Of a DNA stretch of 64,000 bases, positions 12,652 to 24,425 are shown in pieces. The first letter of the stretch is position 1. Each line of letters starts with the position of its first letter. This DNA is from Codonopsis lanceolata (taxonomy: Eukaryota > Streptophyta > Magnoliopsida > Asterales > Campanulaceae): contig CM028382.1 in the NCBI GenBank assembly GCA_013146195.2, forward strand, positions 5,738,434 through 5,802,433, read 5' to 3'. Under the pieces are notes generated by a model that saw only the letters and a list, made by a program, of their open reading frames with translations, was not told the origin of the DNA and did not search any database. A program made the position numbers and the translations under genes.

Positions 12652-12913
12652 TGTTGGGCGAATGTAAGAACAAAGGAGAATCTGAGAGAATAATTAGAGA
12701 AGGAATAGATGCCTTTTTCATTCATGCCTTCCTCGAATGAAACAAAGCGCCTATTTAAACAAAAAGGAAATCAACTAACTAATGGAGGGAAACTTCCGTG
12801 GTGCATGATCCCCACTACAAATAAACTAACCAATCCTAATTACCAATAACTTCCTAACATCATGGTCATTGATAACCGGAGACTAACTACTCTGGAATAT
12901 TATAACCATATCA
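12652..12913 (-). repeat. 5' LTR of the chromovirus (262 bp)
   Basis: Minus strand begins TGATATGG and ends CGCCCAACA, giving the TG...CA termini of an LTR. It aligns along its whole length with the two 3' LTR pieces at 8154-8307 and 3254-3352. Confidence 0.88.
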
Positions 12914-12954
12914 TATGCACGGCTATAATATATGATATATATATTTTTGTAATA

Positions 12955-15450
12955 ATAATATAACTTTTAGATATTATAATTAGATTGTTAATCTCTTCTA
13001 TTGTTATAATTTTTTATATTGTTACTAATATTAAACGATTTTTTACCTAAATACTTTTAAAATTAATATAAGTTTCTAGCTAACGTGAGATACATATTTT
13101 GTATTAATAATAATAGTAATTTTTTATCTAAAGACTTTTAAAATTAACATTTAACTTGATAATAATATTAGAAGTCATTTTGTTAAAACTTTAAAATCAT
13201 AATTCATTTTTAAACAATGTGAGATACGTATTTTATATTTTTATTGGTAATGAAAGTTTAAGTCTTTTATCTAAAGACTTTAAAACCAACACCACATTCT
13301 AACCATGTGGTATACATATTTTCTATTAGTAATAATAGTAGTGGATAAAAGACTTTTTAAACAATATTCATTTCTAAACAATGTGGATACATATTTTCTA
13401 TTGGTAATAACAAAAAATGTCTTTATCTAATGACTTTTATAACCAATACTCATTTCTAAATAATATGAGATACATTTCTTTGTAACCAATGAGATACATC
13501 ATCTAAAAACTTTTTAAACCAATATCACTTTATAACCAATGTGAAATATTTCTCTTCTATTGCTAATAATTGTAGACTTTTAAAATCAACATCACTCTCT
13601 AACCAATGTGTAATACATATCCTCATTTGGTAATAATAGAAGAAGTCTTTTATTTTAAAAATTTTATAACCAACATCTCTTTCTAAATAATGTGGAATAC
13701 ATCTCTTCTATTACATTGACGATAAAAGTAAAAGTCTTTTATCTAAAGACTTTAAAACTAACATCATTTTTAGCAAATGTAAGATATCTCTTCTATTAGT
13801 AATAATAGTAAAAGTTTTTTATCTAAAATTAAAATCAACATCACTTTCTAACCAATGTGAGATATACATATTCTATTGATAATAATGGTAAAAGTCTTCT
13901 ATTTAAAGACTTTAAAAACAAACATTACCCTCTACCAAATGTATGATACATCTATTCTATTGGTAATAATAGTATTTTTAAACCAACATTAATTTATAGC
14001 CAATGTGTGATACATCTTTTCTATTGATAATAATAGTAGAATACTTTGTAACCAATGTGAAATACTTGCATCCATGTGGAAGCTTTAAAAACTTTGGTTT
14101 TCAAGTGACTTTGAAAATCAACATCACTTTCCAACCAATGTATGATGCATTTCTTCTATTGATACTTAATAATAGAATTTTTAAAACCAACATCAATTTC
14201 TAACCAATGTGGGATACATCTCTTCTATTGTTGAAAAAATAGTGTTTTTAGTGAAAGAAATTGTGCAACTTGAGCACGAAATTCTTTACGTGTCATTTGT
14301 TTGTTGACGAAGGTAATTGCGCAAATTTGTTCTACTCTAAGTATGAGAGCATCAAATGATATATTTATTTGTCCAAATCGAGTTTTGGGTAATAAGATAT
14401 CAAGACTTAAAGTATAATACTTATTAAAATAATTAGTGTTTTTAGTGAGAGAAATTATGCAACTTGAAGCACAAATTTCTTTACGTGTCATTTGTTTGTT
14501 GACGAATGTAATTGCGCAAATGTATTCTACTCGGTGAGAGCATCGAAATCATATATATATTTGTCCAAATCGAGTTTTGGATGAATAAGATATCAAGAGT
14601 TAAAGTATAATACTTATTAAAAATTAGTGTTTTTAGTGAAAGAAATTATGCAACTTGAGGCACAAATTTCTTTACGTGTCATTTGTTTGTTGACAAAAGT
14701 AATTGTGCAAATGTGTTCAACGAAATGATATATTTATTTGTCCAAATCAAGTTTTGGATGAATAAAATATCAAAGCTTAAAGTATGATGTTAAAAGTGAG
14801 TCATTAGAAGGAATATCTAACATTGAAGAGTTTTATCCCACATTGGTTAGAAGTAATGTTAGTTGTAATTTTTTTTAAAATATAAGTCTTCTACTATTGA
14901 CAATAGAAGAAGTTATATATACTAATAATAATACTCATTATCATTATGATTATTATTATGTATTATTATTAGTTAATGATTAGAAAACCAAAAGTATATA
15001 TATATCTTATATTGCTAATAATAGTAAGTCTTTTATATAATCTAAAATAATTAAAAATCAACATCATTTTTTAACCAATGTGAGATATACATTTTCTATT
15101 GGTAATAATGGTAGAAGTTTTTTAACAAAAAACTTTAAAAATCAACATCACTTTATAACAAATGTATGATACATCTTTTCAATTAGTAATTAATAATAAT
15201 ATTTTTAATACAAACATCAATTTCTAACCAATGTGTGATATACCTCTTCTATTGGTAATATAATAGTAGAATATTTTGTAACCATGTGAGATACATCTCT
15301 TGTAAAAGTGAAAGTCAAAACTTTTAAAGACTTTAAAATCTAACATTTTCTTTTTAAACAATGTGTTATAATATAAAATAATTTAAACTCAACATCATTT
15401 TCTAGCCAATGTGAGATATACATCTTTTATTGGTAATAATTGTAAAAATA
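12955..15450. repeat. Degenerate tandem repeat array (two unit types)
   Basis: Type 1, roughly 80-100 bp, recurs from about 12955 to 14235 and again 15000-15440. Its core is CTAACCAATGTGAGATACAT, then TCTTCTATTGGTAATAATAG, then AAAGTCTTTTATCTAAAGAC. Type 2, about 190-200 bp, occurs three times at about 14236-14790; its core is GTGCAACTTGAG, TTTCTTTACGTGTCATTTG and TTTGTCCAAATCGAGTTTTGG. Copies differ from each other, so the array is old. The block 14070-14950 is repeated as 15580-16460 inside the neighbouring inverted-repeat element, implying that the array derives from such elements. ORFs here are by-products. Confidence 0.85.
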
Positions 15451-15454
15451 TTTT

Positions 15455-15458
<4 letters not shown>

Positions 15459-15512
<54 letters not shown>
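15459..15512. repeat. (TA)n microsatellite
   Basis: About 27 uninterrupted TA units directly before the left terminus of the inverted-repeat element. A shorter TA run (16615-16630) lies directly beyond its right terminus. Confidence 0.95.
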
Positions 15513-15515
<3 letters not shown>

Positions 15516-16604
15516 GGTGAGGAGCACTATGGTTGTGCCACCTCACCACCTTTGGATAAATCTTCATTCTAAAACATCCATGTGGAAGCTTTTAAAACTT
15601 TTGGTTTTCTAGTGACTTTGAAAATTAACATCACTTTCCAACCAATGTATGATGCATGATGCATTTCTTCTATTGGTACTTAATAATAGAATTTTTTAAA
15701 CCAACATCAATTTCTAACCAATGTGGGATACATCTCTTCTATTGTTGAAAAATTAGTGTTTTTTGTGAAATAAATTGTGTAACTTGATGCACGAATTTCT
15801 TTACGTATCGTTTGTTTGTTAACGAAGGTAATTGCGCAAATGTATTCTACTCGGTGAGAGCATCAAAACGATATATTTATTTGTCCAAATTGAGTTTTTG
15901 ATAATAAGATATCAAGACTTAAAGTATAATACTTGTTTAAAAAAAATTAGTGTTTTTAGTGAGAGAAATTGTGCAACTTGAGACACGAATTTCTTTACGT
16001 GTCATTTGTTTGTTGGTAAATGTAATTGTGCAAATGTGTTCTACTTGGTGAGAGCATCGAAATGATATATTTATTTGTCCAAATTGAGTTTTGGATGAAT
16101 AAGATATCAAGAGTTAAAGTATAATACTTATTAAAAAATTAGTGTTTTTAGTAAAAGAAATTGTGCAACTTGAGTCACAAATTTCTTTACGTGTCATTTG
16201 TTTGTTGACAAAAGTAATTGTGTAAATGTGTTCTACTTAGCAAGAACATCGAAATGATATATTTATTTGTCCAAATCAAGTTTTGGATGAATAAGATATC
16301 AAAGCTTAAAGTATGATGTTAAAAGTGAGTCATTAGAAGTAATATCTAACCTTGAAGAGTTTTATCCCACATTGGTTAGAAGTAATGTTAGTTGTAATTT
16401 TTTTTAAATATAAGTCTTCTACTATTGACAATAGAAGAAGTTATATATATTAATACTAATACCCCTTATCATATTGATTGTTATTAGGTATTTTTATTAG
16501 CTAATGGCTAGAAAACCAAAGGTTTTTAAAACTTCCACATGGATGATTTAGAATGAAGATTTATCTAAATGTGGTGAGGTGGCACAACCATAGTGCTCCT
16601 CACC
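15516..16604. mobile_element. Terminal-inverted-repeat element carrying internal tandem repeats (1.09 kb)
   Basis: The termini are perfect inverted copies, GGTGAGGAGCACTATGGTTG at the left and its complement at the right. Similarity runs about 90 bp inward (15516-15607 against 16512-16604) with few mismatches. The interior holds type 1 repeats and three type 2 repeats of the adjoining array, plus a small perfect hairpin around CTTCTACTATTGACAATAG (about 16413). No transposase or coding capacity. I found no target duplication; TA microsatellites on both sides blur the edges. The superfamily is undetermined. Confidence 0.75.
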
Positions 16605-17479
16605 GACTTTAAATATATATATATATATATTGCAACCTTTACTTTAGAAGAATTGTATAGATACCTATAACTTTTTTTTTGTCTCAATATTTTTAGAGTA
16701 TGCAAATTGCAATGGAGCTAATGTTCAAGTTATGCATTTAACAGAGAGAGGAATGAAGCACCTTTTGAGCCTTTTCCTATTCGTGTGTTTCATAACTCAT
16801 AAGGGTGTGAAGAATGTAATTAATATAATTTCTATAATCCTCCCTTGTCCAAAGGAATAATAAAAGTCTAATTTCCTTTTACAAGGGGAGTAGGAAGGTT
16901 CTTTATTCTTTTATCAGTAGATGCTCGAAATTTCCTCGTTCTAGGACTCCTTCCCCCCTCCATCCCGACCTCGCATTTTTCGCCTTGCACTTTCTTTGAG
17001 TTGCACAAGATTATGGCATGTTCTCTACACATAAACATGTTTTATTTTCTAAATGTGCATGCGTGTAGGCTTTATGGTCTTGAATAAACTTTAATCTACC
17101 ATTTGGTACGTATCTCAATGTATGATTGCTTTTTTCTTCTTATTAGTTTTCTCCCTCATCCCGTAAAGAAAGAGAATGATCAACTGAATTACAATTAATT
17201 AATTTTCCAACGTGTGTTGTCACGTTCAAATTTACTTAATTAATTACTACTCATTAATAATATCGGTAAGGTTAATCCTTTGTTGCAAAATCGTCATCAT
17301 TTAGAGATCGATAAAACTTATAATTTGTAATTAATTAGACGTATTTAACGTCCTAATCTTTTACCTTTTTCACCCAACATTATTCATATAGCACATAAAA
17401 CCTTGGAAAATGATCACCATTCACCATCCTAGGCCCGTCTTAAAAAGTAGACGACAACTACAATATGATGGGTTACATT

Positions 17480-17600
17480 TGGATTCCTTGCGCTCTTTTG
17501 GCCCTTCACTTGGATATCTCTGTGGATAACAAAACGCATTACTCCCCATAAATATGAAATATCCTACCTCGCAAATATCTAAGTCCTCTTGCACTTTTTG
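17480..17600 (+). promoter_or_regulatory. Decayed duplicate of the TIGR01589 gene promoter
   Basis: The stretch TTTTGGCCCTTCACTTGGAT, GATAACAAAACGCATTACTC, CATAAATATG, ATATCCTACC, GCAAATATCTAAG recurs in the same order 2.2 kb downstream at 19650-19755, where it forms the TATA region before the gene. Similarity fades near 17655. No gene body follows, so this looks like the remnant of an older tandem duplication. The mirrored copy is at about 37840-37990. Confidence 0.6.
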
Positions 17601-17771
17601 GACATTATTAATTATTAATAAAAATATCTGCCGGTGTTTGTCCAAATTGGAGCCACTTGCAAGTAGCAATCCATGCTTGGGCCATCAACGCGTCTGGACA
17701 ATTAAAGGGCTAATCATTCGGTCAAAAGAAAATGTTCAGAAAATCGATTTGGGCTAAATGCATAATTCTAA

Positions 17772-18121
17772 GAGCATCCTCGATGTTAAATTTAACATCA
17801 ACTTCTTATATAACTTCTTAATTGGGTCCCACTGCTATTTACACATTTTTATCTTTTTATCCACTTTAAAATATATCTTCTTAATGTATAATATTTTTCA
17901 CTTGCTACTGTATGAAAAATATATTAAATTTAACGTAAATGAATAAAAAGCAATGAGATAGTGGCGGATGTCCTCTCAACTTTCTCTCTTTTCCCTATGT
18001 AATTGGCAGATTCTTATTTGGGAAGTAAACATTATTTTCTCTCTCCTAGTGGCTCCTAATGACCACTCAATACAATTCTCAAAAAATAAGAAGTTGTTGA
18101 AATAAAACAATGGGGATGCTC
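17772..18121. mobile_element. Tourist-like MITE (350 bp), left arm only
   Basis: The termini GAGCATCC and GGATGCTC are inverted copies, flanked by the 3-bp repeat TAA (17769-17771 and 18122-18124), as in PIF/Harbinger-derived MITEs. The mirrored position in the right arm (37663-37665) reads straight through with a single TAA, a clean empty site. It therefore inserted after the arms were formed. Confidence 0.85.
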
Positions 18122-18149
18122 TAATACTAATATATTACTTTTTTTGGTA

Positions 18150-18905
18150 AAAATTTTGACCGATCCCTTTTTTTAAGTTTATAATAACCTTACAATTTCA
18201 CAATTATTTTTTTTTAACTTTAAAAGATCATTTTTTTGAAATATTGTTCTAAAAATGTCATCAGCACCTTCAACAGCTTCGATAAACACATTGGATTCGA
18301 AAATTACCATTGTTGCACAACTGTAATGGATATGTGGTGGGTTGAGATTTTCCAATAGAGATGAAGGCGGAGAAGAAAGAGGAAGAAGAAGACTTACGAC
18401 GGAGGAGATGGAAGAACAAGCTGGAGTATATGGTCTGATTCTTTATGATTCTATATCGCGGTGCAAAAACATTGGATTAATATATTGTGTTGCATACATT
18501 GATGTATCGCGGTTCAAACACTGTTGTAATTGATGTATCACGATGTAAAAATAGACTAGAAAATTAAACTGATGAATCGAGGTGTAAAATTTGATGCATC
18601 ACGGTTCAATAATCAATGCACCCAATTAAACTGATGAATCGCGGTTCGAACAATGATATATTGTGGTGTAAAAATAAGCTAGACAATTAAACTGATGAAT
18701 TGCGGTGCAAAAATTAATGTAATAAAATTGATATATCGTGGTTCAATAATCAATGCACTGCGATTCATTTTCGTAGTGCGTCTCATGCTTATTAAGGGTA
18801 GCGTAGTCTTTTTATCCTCAAAAATATCATTTTCCGGTTTGAAAAAAAAACTCAGTACTGAAACAAATAAAAACTTTAAAAAATAAACCAACCCGTAATT
18901 TTTTC
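18150..18905. repeat. GATGCATCG-motif inverted-repeat element, left-arm copy
   Basis: The ends are related inverted sequences containing ACCGATCCCTTTTTTTAAG (left) and CTTTAAAAAATAAACCAACCCG (right, continuing the same pattern). The interior is a string of degenerate, about 20-30 bp units around TGATGCATCGCGGTTCAA, in both orientations. The mirrored copy is 36875-37640, so this element predates the palindrome. Relatives are at 25505-25680, 29840-30300, 30960-31735 and 42755-43100. No coding capacity. Confidence 0.7.
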
Positions 18906-19122
18906 TTACTTTTTTCTCCATTATTCCCAAAATAAATAGTAAACAATAATAATATTAAGAGTCTTGTTTAAAAGTCAATTTTAAAAAAATAAATGATATT
19001 TTTAATAGCTCATTAGTAATGACATTGCACTTCTATTCCTTTATTTTTGAAAGTGTACTATTTAAATAAAATATTCAAAAATGAAATAGTGAACTTTTTA
19101 CCCGAAATAAAGGAAGGAAATA

Positions 19123-19361
19123 CTCCATCCGTCCCTAAATTATCGTCATTCTTTCTTTTTTCGTCCGTCTCATAATAATTATCCAATTTGAAACTCACAT
19201 TTTTAGAACATCATTTTATCACTTTATCTTTCTTTTTTCACTCTTTAATTATGAGGCATCTGGCGTAGAACAAAAGGAAACTACACATTAAATCAATATA
19301 AATAATCAAGTCAATTATTTTTTCTTAATCCGTGTGCCAGATCAACTAGGATGATAATTTA
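19123..19361. mobile_element. Stowaway-type MITE, degraded
   Basis: Begins after TA with CTCCATCCGTCCC, the terminus of the CTCCCTCCGTCCC Stowaway family; the other end is eroded. The better preserved mirrored copy is 36262-36522, so it was present before the arms duplicated. Confidence 0.7.
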
Positions 19362-19708
19362 TTATTAATACTTTATCTGTCTCCAAAACAAAATTGTTTT
19401 GACTATGCAAAATGTGTTTGACCACTTTTTGAATCGGTATTAACATACTTGTACTTGATTAATTGTAAAAAAAAAAAGTATCATTTTCGTAAACTACACC
19501 AAAAATACTTATAACCCCATATTTTCTAAGTTATTGTAAAAAGACAAGTATACATCAAATTTAATTTAATTTAATTTATTTAATAAAAAAAAAAGTGGAA
19601 GATAATTTTGAAAAGTCAAGAAGCAGGAAGGATAGAAGAATGAAGATGAGGTGAAGTTTTGGCCCTTCACTTGGATAAGTGGATAACAAAACCTATTACT
19701 CCAAATCC

Positions 19709-19718
19709 CTATAAATAT
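19709..19718 (+). promoter_or_regulatory. TATA box of the left TIGR01589 gene
   Basis: CTATAAATAT lies about 100 bp upstream of the chosen ATG at 19816, inside a block that is conserved in both arms and duplicated at 17480-17600. Confidence 0.6.
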
Positions 19719-19815
19719 CCTACCGCACCTCACAAATATCTAACTCTTAGGGTGCTTTTTAAATAAGTCTACAAATTGAAGGGTTTGTCGGAATCGGAAG
19801 GTAGACAGAGAGAAG

Positions 19816-20387
19816 ATGAGTATGCATCAAACACCATGCTTGAATTGCCAGCCTCAAAACTACATTAGAATGGCAAGTAGTAGCTTCTTACAATACAATA
19901 TGTGCAGTTAATTTAGTTAGCTCCGAATCTTGACTTTGTGCTGTGCATGTGCATGACAGGTTCAGAATCTAATCGAGAGGTGTCTTCAATTTCATATGAG
20001 TCGCGATGAATGCATTACCACTCTTGCAAACAATGCCGGCATCCAGCCTGTTATCACCATAACAGGTAAATCTAATTACCTATATTTAAGTAATTGTTCG
20101 CCAATTGAATTCACTTGACTTAGACAGCCAGCCAATTGACTTCACTTGTAGTGTGGAAAGAGCTACTGAAAGAGAATAAGAGCTTCTTCCAAGCATATCT
20201 CCATGACACTATGCACCACTACGGTACGGTAAAACTTTGACTTTCAATTTTCAAACACCCTCCACACGGTTGTTACTGATGAAATTACTTTTTACTCCAG
20301 AAACACAAAATGGAACAAGCACCAGGTGGCAGCATTGAATTTGAACAAAGAAGAAGGCCAACAGTAAATAATTTAAGGGCAGTTTAG
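19816..20387 (+). CDS. TIGR01589 / A_thal_3526 plant-specific domain protein, four exons
   Basis: Exons 19816-19872, 19960-20065, 20152-20228 and 20301-20387 join in frame (phases 0, 1, 0) to a 108-residue protein. It starts MSMHQTPCLNCQPQNYIRM. The family domain covers roughly residues 20-75 (VQNLIERCLQFHMSRDE, ITTLANNAGIQPVIT, VWKELLKENKSFFQAYL), matching the plant-only TIGR01589 pattern of a short helical domain of unknown function. The C-terminal tail is basic (EQRRRPTVNNLRAV) and ends at TAG. Intron 1 begins GC rather than GT, a rare but accepted donor; the others are GT-AG. A TATA box lies about 100 bp upstream. No signal peptide or membrane segment is visible. The second copy is in the opposite arm, in convergent orientation. 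The molecular role is unknown; expression was not testable here. Confidence 0.85.
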
Positions 20388-20939
20388 TTAGTTTGTGACA
20401 ACTGACATGCTTCAATTATATTGGAGATGAAATTAACTGTATTTCATTTCATTTCATTTCATATTAAGCAAGACTTTGATCACTAGTAATTAATTCTCAT
20501 ATAATTTTTTTGGTCATTTGTTACAAGCAATAACATGAAATGAACCGGTTTGAATCTCGTATCGGAGTAGACATAATAAATTTTCAAACTCTATTAATAA
20601 ATGTTTGCCCGAGTGACAAGCTTGTCTAGTCATTGCAAGTAGATGTCTAATTAAACGCTCTATATGAGTGAGACCGTCATCACCTGAAAGTATTGTTAAC
20701 GTTTGATAATTTAGAATCAACAAAATAAATTTCCTAGATTATTGCACAAATGCTCAAAATAAAACCACCCAATCTAACCTACTAAATATCCATGAAACAA
20801 GGCAGGTTGAGATGAGCTATCCATTTCAACTCTTTATTTCACGGATTAAAAACGTCAAGCAGCTCAACTCACTGGATAACTTGGGTTAGAAAAAGGAAGG
20901 CCAACAATCCTTATTTGGCCTAAGTTTCCCTTCAATATA

Positions 20940-21197
20940 CTCCCTCCGTCCCTAACTTATTGTCCTACTTGATCCGGCACACAGTTTAAGAAAATCTATT
21001 TGACTGGATTATTAATATTGATTTAATGTGTAGTTTCCTTTAAAGCCCATGTGTATGTGGCCCATAATTAAAGTATGGTGAAAAAGTAAGGGTAAAGTGG
21101 TAAAAGTGATGTTCTAAAAAGATAAGTTTCAAAGTGGACAATTATTTTGGGACGGACGAAAAAGGAAAGGAGGACGATAATTTAGGGACGGAGGGAA
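20940..21197. mobile_element. Stowaway-type MITE (258 bp), left arm only
   Basis: Termini CTCCCTCCGTCCC and GGGACGGAGGGA, flanked by TA on both sides. The right arm has the exact unoccupied sequence at 34446-34463; removing the element and one TA from the left arm reproduces it base for base. Same family as 19123, 36262, 49506 and 53299. Confidence 0.93.
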
Positions 21198-21339
21198 TAA
21201 TACTCTTTATATCTTGACTTTCTTAGAAAATTTTTAAAAATTAAAATTTTAATATAGGTTTTTTTTTAATGGAAATCTGTATCATAAAGAAATAACGTAT
21301 CGTAAGACACACTAACTATACATATATATAAAAAAAGTG

Positions 21340-23806
21340 GGGATAATTGCATAAAAAACCCTGGCCTATTTTAGGTTTTGCAAATTGAACCCTGACAATT
21401 GTTTATAGGCATATTGAACCCCAGCCTATTTTTTATGTTTCAATTAGAACCTCAGTCCATTTTATCCGCTAAATGGTAGCGGTTTCTTTGAGTAGGATGC
21501 CACGTTGGCATCCTACGTAATAATCAATATTCGTTATAAACCTTGTACAAATTTTTTAATTTCATAAAAAACCCTAAAATTTATTTTTACCAAATAAATC
21601 CTTAAAATTTAAAATAAATAGTTATTTATATACCAATTTCATTTTAAGAAAATAAAGTTATTTTTTTTAGAAAATAGGGCTCAAAATATGATGTAAGTTC
21701 CAATGAGTATTTAATATTTAATACACATCGATCCTAAATAATCATCATGTTTGATTTACAAAATTAAGAAAAACAAATTATCTTTATTATAATATTGGTA
21801 TAATTGTATAAAGTATTTATTTAATATGTAATATTTTAATAAAAATTAAAAATTAAAATATTTGTTTTAAAATTTATTTGTAACATTTAATATTATGTTT
21901 AAAACTATAATTTTAAATTATAAATTTTCTTAAAGAAGTTAAAAACTAGGCCAAAATATGAAAAACGTCCCAAAGTAACCACACAATCCCATAATGCCTC
22001 CCAATGTTAAATTTTTCCCAAGTTCATGCGATGTTTCCATTTGTCCCATAGTGCCCCTTAGTCACTTGCCGTTTACAAAGGTGCGTTAAGTGGCACATGT
22101 TCATACACGTCTTGGGACAAAATTGTCTTTTCCAACATTTGGGGGCATTATTTGTTTGCAAATTACACTAACGAGGATAGAATATAATGGACCTTTTCGA
22201 GCAACTAACGTTTTGCAATGGCGGTGGAGTTTTGCTCAAACAAGACCTAGAACACGAAGAAACGAGGTTGTGGTGGTTCTTTGATGGTGTCCTTGGATAA
22301 GAACACGAAATCAATCAAAGCTATAGTGATTGATCTTCATCTCCCATCTTTCTCTCTCTTACGTCTAATTTTCACAACCACGGGCCACCTCCAAACCCAA
22401 CACCATCTCCATCTCCTTCGTTCAATCAAAGCCCCCAGTAGGGCCTCGCCTTTCTCCGTGAATCAACCCCTTCATCCTGCATCCAACCACCAGTGCTCAT
22501 GAATCCCTACTGTTCCAGCCGGCCCCCGTCCGTCATCTTCCCCAAACCCGACCCCATCTCCCTCATCTTCAAATGTCCTCCCCGATCTCCAATCTCGATT
22601 CCACCTCGCCTTCTCCACGGGCCACCTCAAACCCAACACCATCTCCATCTCCTTTGTTCAATCAAAGCCCCAATCGGACCCTCTTCTTCTCGGGTGAATC
22701 AACCCTTCATTCCGCATCCGGCCCACTAGTCTCCACCGAGATCCCCTCGTTCAAACCCAACCCCATCTCATATTCCCCGAACCCGTAGCCATCTCCTCAT
22801 CTTCAAATAGAGTCGGCGGTCCAAGGCAGAGAGAGAGATAGAGAGAGAGAGAGAGAAGAAAGAAGAAAGCGGCAATGGTGAGATATAATTCATGGATCGA
22901 AGAGCTTCGTTCTCACACCCTTAAGCGGGCAGCAACAAATGGGGTGGTACGAGGCGAATATAAATGAGCGAAGGGACCGATTCTATTTCAAGGCTTCAGC
23001 AGGAGACATGGGCATGAAAGTCAACAGCTTTAATCAGTTTGATTGAGAGTTCGGTGATCGGTGATTGTAAGTAACTTCGTAAGAATCGAGAAACAAAGGG
23101 GCAATGATGTACTTTCACACAAAAAATGTACTTAAAAGATATGTCTAAAAAATAGCTGGATTGATTTGAAAACATGTTTTGAAAAATGTACTTGGTTTTG
23201 TAATTATTCCAAATTTATAATTTAAAATTATAGTTTTAAACATAATATTAAATGTTACAAATAAATTTTAAAACAAATATATTAATTTTTAATTTTTATT
23301 AAAATATTACATATTAAATAAATACTTTATACAAATTATATCAATATTATAATAGAGATAATTTGTTTTTCTTAACTTATTGTTAGAAATCAAACATGAT
23401 GATTATTTAGGATCGGATGTGTATTAAATATTAAATACTCATTGGAACTTACATCATATTTTGAGCCCTATTTTCTAAAAAAAATAACTTTATTTTCTTA
23501 AAATGAAATTGGTATATAAATAACTATTTATTTTAAATTTTAAGGATTTATTTGGTGAAAATAAATTTTAGGGTTTTTTATGAAATTAAAAAATTTGTAC
23601 AAGGTTTATAACGAAATAGAATTGGCCACGTAGGATGCCAACGTGGCATCCTACTCAGCAAACCATTACCATTTAACGGATAAAATGGATGGAGGGTTCT
23701 AATTGAAACATAAAAAATAGGTTGGGGTTCAATATGCCTATAAACAATTGTCAGGGTTCAATTTGCAAAACCTAAAATAGGCCAGGGTTTTTTATGCAAT
23801 TATCCC
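21340..23806. mobile_element. Mutator-like element with ~590-bp terminal inverted repeats (2.47 kb)
   Basis: Begins GGGATAATTGCATAAAAAAC and ends with its complement, flanked by the exact 9-bp direct repeat AAAAAAGTG (21331-21339 and 23807-23815), the hallmark of Mutator-like elements. The terminal inverted repeats extend to about 21930 and from about 23213. The roughly 1.3-kb interior is more GC-rich and encodes no transposase. It carries an internal duplication (22381-22440 against 22618-22680) and looks like captured host DNA, that is a Pack-MULE candidate. The right arm has the empty site at about 34303-34330, so insertion followed formation of the palindrome. Confidence 0.92.
22280..22880 (+). 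other. GC-richer interior of the MULE, possible captured gene segment
   Basis: Overlapping plus-strand ORFs of 70-80 codons (22281-22788) are proline/serine-rich and low in complexity; the sequence ends in a GA-rich tract (22828-22865). Composition differs sharply from the AT-rich terminal repeats, as expected for captured 5'-UTR or exon DNA. I recognise no protein family and do not call a gene. Confidence 0.4.
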
Positions 23807-24425
23807 AAAAAAGTGCATCATTTGGAAAGTTTCTGTCAAAATAAAATTTCTAAAAATTGTAACACTTTTGTTTAGTTTAAGAGTCATTAATATATCGCTT
23901 TTTGATACATAAATATTGTCATTATCATTAAGTGTATAAAAATAATTCAAAACTCTTTTACATTTCTATTTATCTTTAGTCAATTGAATAATATAAAAAA
24001 ATCTAGGATGAATCGTAAACAAATACAATATGAAAACAATTACAAGATTGTCATTATAATAATAATAATTTTTTTCGTTATCATTTACTATTACAACAGA
24101 ATATCAAATTATTAATAAAGAAATACAATATCAAAACAATAAAAATAATTAGTTGACAAATTATTTCATTCAGTTGTATTTGAATGTATTGGAAGAAGGA
24201 TAGTCCCATGAATATTCATTCCTCAAAGAGATTCAATGATGACTTCCAATATAAATATAAAATTTTTCTTTTGATAAAGATAGTAAATCTTACGGATCTT
24301 TATATAAAACAAACAAAATCTGTTTAAAGATACTTTTGATTGGCCCGAAAAGATGAAAAAAGAAAGTGGTGGTGGTACATCGAAATCCCAAAATATGTGA
24401 AGACATTGGTTCAAGCTGATTTAAG

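Larger units (their letters stand above)
3254..12913 (-). mobile_element. Ty3/gypsy chromovirus (Reina-like), degraded, split by a Helitron
   Basis: The element lies on the minus strand: 5' LTR 12652-12913, primer-binding site next to it, gag-pol remains from about 12.6 to 8.3 kb with integrase and a chromodomain at the end, polypurine tract at 8308-8322, then the 3' LTR. The 3' LTR is in two pieces (8154-8307 and 3254-3352) because a 4.8-kb Helitron sits inside it. Without the Helitron the element is about 4.9 kb, and the short 262-bp LTR, Met-type primer site and chromodomain fit the Reina lineage. Every coding domain is broken by stops and frameshifts. The outer flanks (TCCCA low side, TATGC high side) do not form a target duplication, so one end may have been rearranged. 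Confidence 0.85.

Noticed and set aside
12955..16604. CRISPR-like regular repeats
   Set aside because: Units are long, degenerate and without unique spacers, and the setting is a plant nuclear genome.
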